A model generated the notes under the pieces. The model saw nothing but the letters and a program-made list of their open reading frames with translations. It did no database searches and was not told the origin of the DNA. From Lysobacterales bacterium (GTDB lineage Bacteria > Pseudomonadota > Gammaproteobacteria > Xanthomonadales > Marinicellaceae), in NCBI GenBank assembly GCA_027083915.1, contig JALWML010000124.1, positions 1 to 7,128 on the forward strand: a stretch of DNA of 7,128 bases, read 5' to 3'. Positions 4,734-7,128 of this stretch are shown in pieces. Each line of letters starts with the position of its first letter. Positions within the stretch are counted from its first letter, which is position 1. A program made the translations under genes and the position numbers.

Positions 4734-6722
4734 CCGAATAAAACATCAATAAAATTTTTATTAATCCTAGCACTTTTACAGTGTTCATTGTCTTTATCCG
4801 CAGCTCCAAGCGATCACTTTGTCACAACATGGCAAACAACTGCCGCTGACACTGTGATTACCATCCCAACTTTTGCAGGAGAAACCTATAACTATTCAAT
4901 TGATTGGGATAATGACATGATTCCTGACCAAACAGGCATAACAGGCGATGCGGTCCACGATTATGGTGTGGCTGGTGTTCATACCATTCGTATATTTGGT
5001 ACTTTTCCTCGGATTTACATTAATAATGGGGTTGAAAAAGATAAAATTTTATCTATTGACCAATGGGGGACAAACGCATGGAGTTCAATGTTCTTTGCAT
5101 TTTTTGGTGCGACCAATGTTGTCAATAACGCCTTAGATGTACCTAATTTATCAAATTGTTCATTTCTATCACTAATGTTTGCTAGTGCTGAATCAATCGG
5201 CACAGGAACAGCAAATTGGAACTGGGATACTAGTAATATTACAGCTATGGAAGCCATGTTTGCTGATGCATTTTCATTTGATGAAGATATTAGCTCATGG
5301 AATATTAGTAATGTAATTAGTTTTTTAAATATGTTTTCAGGAGTTACCTTATCAACCACAAACTATGATGCCTTGTTAGTATCTTGGAATGCACAAAATG
5401 TGCAACCAAGTATTCCTTTTACAGTTGGAAACTCAAAATACTGTTCCCAAGCCGCACAAGATGCACGGGCAAACCTTATTGCAGCTGATATGTGGACAAT
5501 AACCGATGGCGGACTGTGTGCTGAAGCACTCTTTAGAACCACATGGAAAACCAACAACCCAGGAACTTCCAATAGTACTTCGATTACCATTCCTACCGAA
5601 CCAACGCAAACTTACGCCTACCAAGTCGATTGGAACGGTGATGGCGATTTTGATGATACTGATGAAGACACTATCCAAACAGGGGATGTCACTCACGATT
5701 ATGGAACAATCCAAACGAGTCAAACTATCAATATCAAGGGGTTATTCCCTCAAATTTATTTCAACAACACAGGTGACAAAGATAAAATAATAAGCATCGA
5801 CCAATGGGGAAGCAACCCTTGGTCTTCAATGATTAAAGCTTTTAATGGAGCATCAAATTTAATTAATACAGCCAGTGATATCCCAGATTTAAGTAATGTA
5901 GATTCACTATTGCAAATGTTTCGCAAAGCAAGTTCAATAGGCTCATCATTAGATACTGGTAATTGGAATTGGGAAACAAACAATATACGATTTTTTGGCA
6001 GTATGTTTGACCAAGCGTCATCATTCAACAAAGACATTGGTAATTGGGATACTATCAATGCAGAAATCTTTACAACAATGTTTACTAATGCCTCATCATT
6101 TAACCAAGACATAAGCAGTTGGTCAACAGCAAATGTTATCACGGTAGATAGAATGTTTCAACAAGCGACTTCATTTAATCAAGATTTAAGTGGTTGGAAC
6201 TTTGAAGCTGTAATCTTCGATTTTAATAGTTTTCTTAAAGATACAGCCTTTTCAACAGAAAATTATGATGCGTTATTGATCGCATGGAATAACCAGAGTG
6301 TGCACTCTGGCTTAATTCTTGATGTTGGTACAACTTCTTATTGTTCACAAGCAGCTGTCAATGCTCGAGCAAACTTGACGACTGTTGATGGTTGGACTAT
6401 TAACGATGGTGGACAAAATAGCTCTTGTACTGATGAACTTTTTGCAAATGGTTTTGAAGATGTCATTATCGTTAAATCAGCACAGCAGCACGTTAACTAT
6501 GATTTTTCAGCAATTAATTTAGATACCTTAACTCAAGAACCTCACCTTATCGTAAAAGGCGTGGATGATTACAACAAGGAAAATATGCATATTCAAATCA
6601 GAAATGACTTGGGGACTATTCAAGTTCGTATCAATTTTTTAACAAATCAAAAATGGCTTGAAGGTTCATGGCAAGAGCTCTCAAATCCCGAATTAACAAC
6701 GCTTTATTGGAGTATAAAATGA
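4731..6722 (+). CDS. Secreted BspA-like (DUF285) repeat protein with two tandem modules
   Basis: This 663-residue protein has a Sec signal peptide, probably cut near LSA/AAP (about residue 24-25). Cys18 in LLQC is not a proper lipobox. Two homologous modules follow, about 29-263 and 268-561. Each starts with a PKD-like beta segment (FVTTWQ... / FRTTWK..., then DWDND or DWNGDGDFDD, HDYG, and I.G.FP.IY.NN), then DK(I)..SIDQWG...WSSM, then BspA-type repeats MF..A.SFN.DI..W, and ends with NYDALL..WN...YCSQAA..ARANL...W.I.DGG..C. Module 2 has three tidy 25-residue repeats (425, 450, 475). The cysteine pairs 238/263 and 538/566 may form disulfides. An LFANGFE motif (570-576) is followed by an 87-residue tail of unknown fold. 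Members of this family are surface or secreted proteins often linked to adhesion. Expression is probably driven by the repeat-bearing promoter just upstream. Confidence 0.88.
   Translation: MPNKTSIKFLLILALLQCSLSLSAAPSDHFVTTWQTTAADTVITIPTFAGETYNYSIDWDNDMIPDQTGITGDAVHDYGVAGVHTIRIFGTFPRIYINNGVEKDKILSIDQWGTNAWSSMFFAFFGATNVVNNALDVPNLSNCSFLSLMFASAESIGTGTANWNWDTSNITAMEAMFADAFSFDEDISSWNISNVISFLNMFSGVTLSTTNYDALLVSWNAQNVQPSIPFTVGNSKYCSQAAQDARANLIAADMWTITDGGLCAEALFRTTWKTNNPGTSNSTSITIPTEPTQTYAYQVDWNGDGDFDDTDEDTIQTGDVTHDYGTIQTSQTINIKGLFPQIYFNNTGDKDKIISIDQWGSNPWSSMIKAFNGASNLINTASDIPDLSNVDSLLQMFRKASSIGSSLDTGNWNWETNNIRFFGSMFDQASSFNKDIGNWDTINAEIFTTMFTNASSFNQDISSWSTANVITVDRMFQQATSFNQDLSGWNFEAVIFDFNSFLKDTAFSTENYDALLIAWNNQSVHSGLILDVGTTSYCSQAAVNARANLTTVDGWTINDGGQNSSCTDELFANGFEDVIIVKSAQQHVNYDFSAINLDTLTQEPHLIVKGVDDYNKENMHIQIRNDLGTIQVRINFLTNQKWLEGSWQELSNPELTTLYWSIK
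4815..6413 (+). repeat. Internal duplication of the BspA-like module within one gene
   Basis: The first module (about 4815-5519) and the second (about 5532-6413) align over their whole length in the same order of landmarks: TTW, DWxxD, HDYG, FPxIYxNN, SIDQWG, NWNW, the MF repeats, NYDALL, YCSQAA and WTIxDGG. The second is longer because it carries an extra BspA repeat of about 25 residues and a longer DGDFDDTDED acidic loop that could bind calcium. The two are well diverged at DNA level, so the duplication is old. Confidence 0.82.
6709..6721 (+). promoter_or_regulatory. Shine-Dalgarno site inside the end of the BspA-like gene
   Basis: GGAG at 6709-6712 is six bases before the ATG at 6719, which overlaps the preceding stop codon as ATGA. 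This supports both the start of the next gene and its coupled translation. Confidence 0.75.
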
Positions 6723-7128
6723 AAACGATTAAAACAGTTTTAACCTTTTCTTTTTTATTGGTTACTGCTGCGGCTTTTTCTGCTGCACTCTCGTGGTTAA
6801 GCCAACCCCAATTTGATATTGGTTTTGAGGGCAATTACAGAGACACTCAATCGGTTATTTCTGCCAACGGACAATTCGTCGCTTTTTTTAGTAAATCATC
6901 AAACTTAGTTTTTGATGATAACAACTCAGCAAGCGATGTTTTTGTAAGGAACATGCAAACAAATGAAATCAAAATTGTCAGCACCAATGGTGCAGGGGTT
7001 CAGATTAGAGTAGCAAACAACATATCAAGCCCAAGCAATAACGGAAATAACATTGCTTTTGCAAGTAGTGACGAAAATATGCCTTTGCAACCAAGTGGTG
7101 CATCAAACTTTGATGATTTTCTCTACAT
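6719..7128 (+). CDS. Exported beta-propeller-like (PD40/TolB-like) protein, 3' end outside window
   Basis: An open frame begins at ATG 6719 and runs past the right edge, giving 136 residues. The first 23 or so (MKTIKTVLTFSFLLVTAAAFSAA) are a signal peptide or anchor. The mature part shows the repeat pattern of WD40-like/TolB-like propellers: DTQSVISANGQFVAFFSKSS, then NLVFDDNNSASDVFVRNMQT, then NEIKIVSTNG, followed by a second copy starting ISSPSNNGNNIAFASSDENM. In this family the pattern S.(D/N)G..VAF.S...NLV..D.N...D(V/I)FV.(D/N)..T marks successive blades. The protein is probably exported together with the BspA-like protein, whose stop its start overlaps (ATGA). The family gives structure but no substrate. 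The total length cannot be known here, and a fusion to another domain further right is possible. Confidence 0.83.
   Translation, partial: MKTIKTVLTFSFLLVTAAAFSAALSWLSQPQFDIGFEGNYRDTQSVISANGQFVAFFSKSSNLVFDDNNSASDVFVRNMQTNEIKIVSTNGAGVQIRVANNISSPSNNGNNIAFASSDENMPLQPSGASNFDDFLY

Noticed and set aside
4782..4787. Lipoprotein signal (LLQC, Cys18) in the BspA-like protein
   Set aside because: Gln before the Cys does not fit a lipobox (Gly, Ala or Ser expected), and a signal peptidase I type site (LSA/AAP) follows closely.
5015..5359. Minus-strand open frame of 114 codons in the first BspA-like module
   Set aside because: It is a shadow of the real gene; the same antisense frame is open in both modules because the underlying repeats are homologous.
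5756..6142. Minus-strand open frame of 128 codons inside the BspA-like gene
   Set aside because: It is fully antisense to a well-supported repeat gene, its repetitive look mirrors the BspA repeats, and it has no recognisable domain or ribosome binding site.
1..7128. Mobile element or recent horizontal transfer
   Set aside because: No transposase, integrase, terminal repeats, tRNA junction or evident change in base composition is visible within the window.

Overview
The window is a stretch of AT-rich bacterial chromosome with seven protein-coding genes, two of them cut by the window edges. No RNA gene, insertion sequence, integrase or CRISPR array is visible. The best guess is a marine or aquatic gammaproteobacterium. 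The clues are Shine-Dalgarno sites (AGGAG, GAGG, GGAG), a good sigma-70 type promoter, a CadC/ToxR-style membrane-bound winged-helix regulator, and an LFANGFE motif of the kind I recall from secreted proteins of Xanthomonadales/Marinicella-like bacteria. The genus is not established. One protein (1296-2135) and the BspA-like protein also have many relatives in Bacteroidetes, so that phylum is not fully excluded.

Left part (1-1241, plus strand): the tail of an unrecognised gene, then two small DUF3592-type membrane proteins. The three reading frames are joined by ATGA stop/start overlaps, so they are almost certainly one translationally coupled operon. After 54 bases, and with its own strong ribosome binding site, comes an exported protein (1296-2135). 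It has an acidic EF-hand-like loop, an aromatic/arginine-rich middle and a lysine-rich tail of three tandem repeats. A near-ideal bidirectional hairpin terminator (2161-2185) closes this side and also serves the convergent gene.

Right part: a large regulator on the minus strand (2202-4496) has an N-terminal OmpR/PhoB-type winged helix, one membrane segment and a roughly 620-residue extracytoplasmic TPR-like region. Divergent from it, across a 234-base intergenic region, are a secreted two-module BspA-like (DUF285) repeat protein (4731-6722) and, coupled by another ATGA, the start of an exported beta-propeller-like protein (6719 to the right edge).

The intergenic region is the most interesting part of the window. 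It holds three 11-base direct repeats in exact helical phase (4637-4669), the geometry bound by OmpR/PhoB-type winged helices, just upstream of a -10 box for the surface-protein operon. It also holds a sigma-70 promoter for the regulator whose -10 lies inside a perfect 16-base palindrome. The working model, which is inference, is a self-contained unit: a membrane-embedded regulator with an outward TPR sensor controls a divergent operon of secreted or surface proteins.
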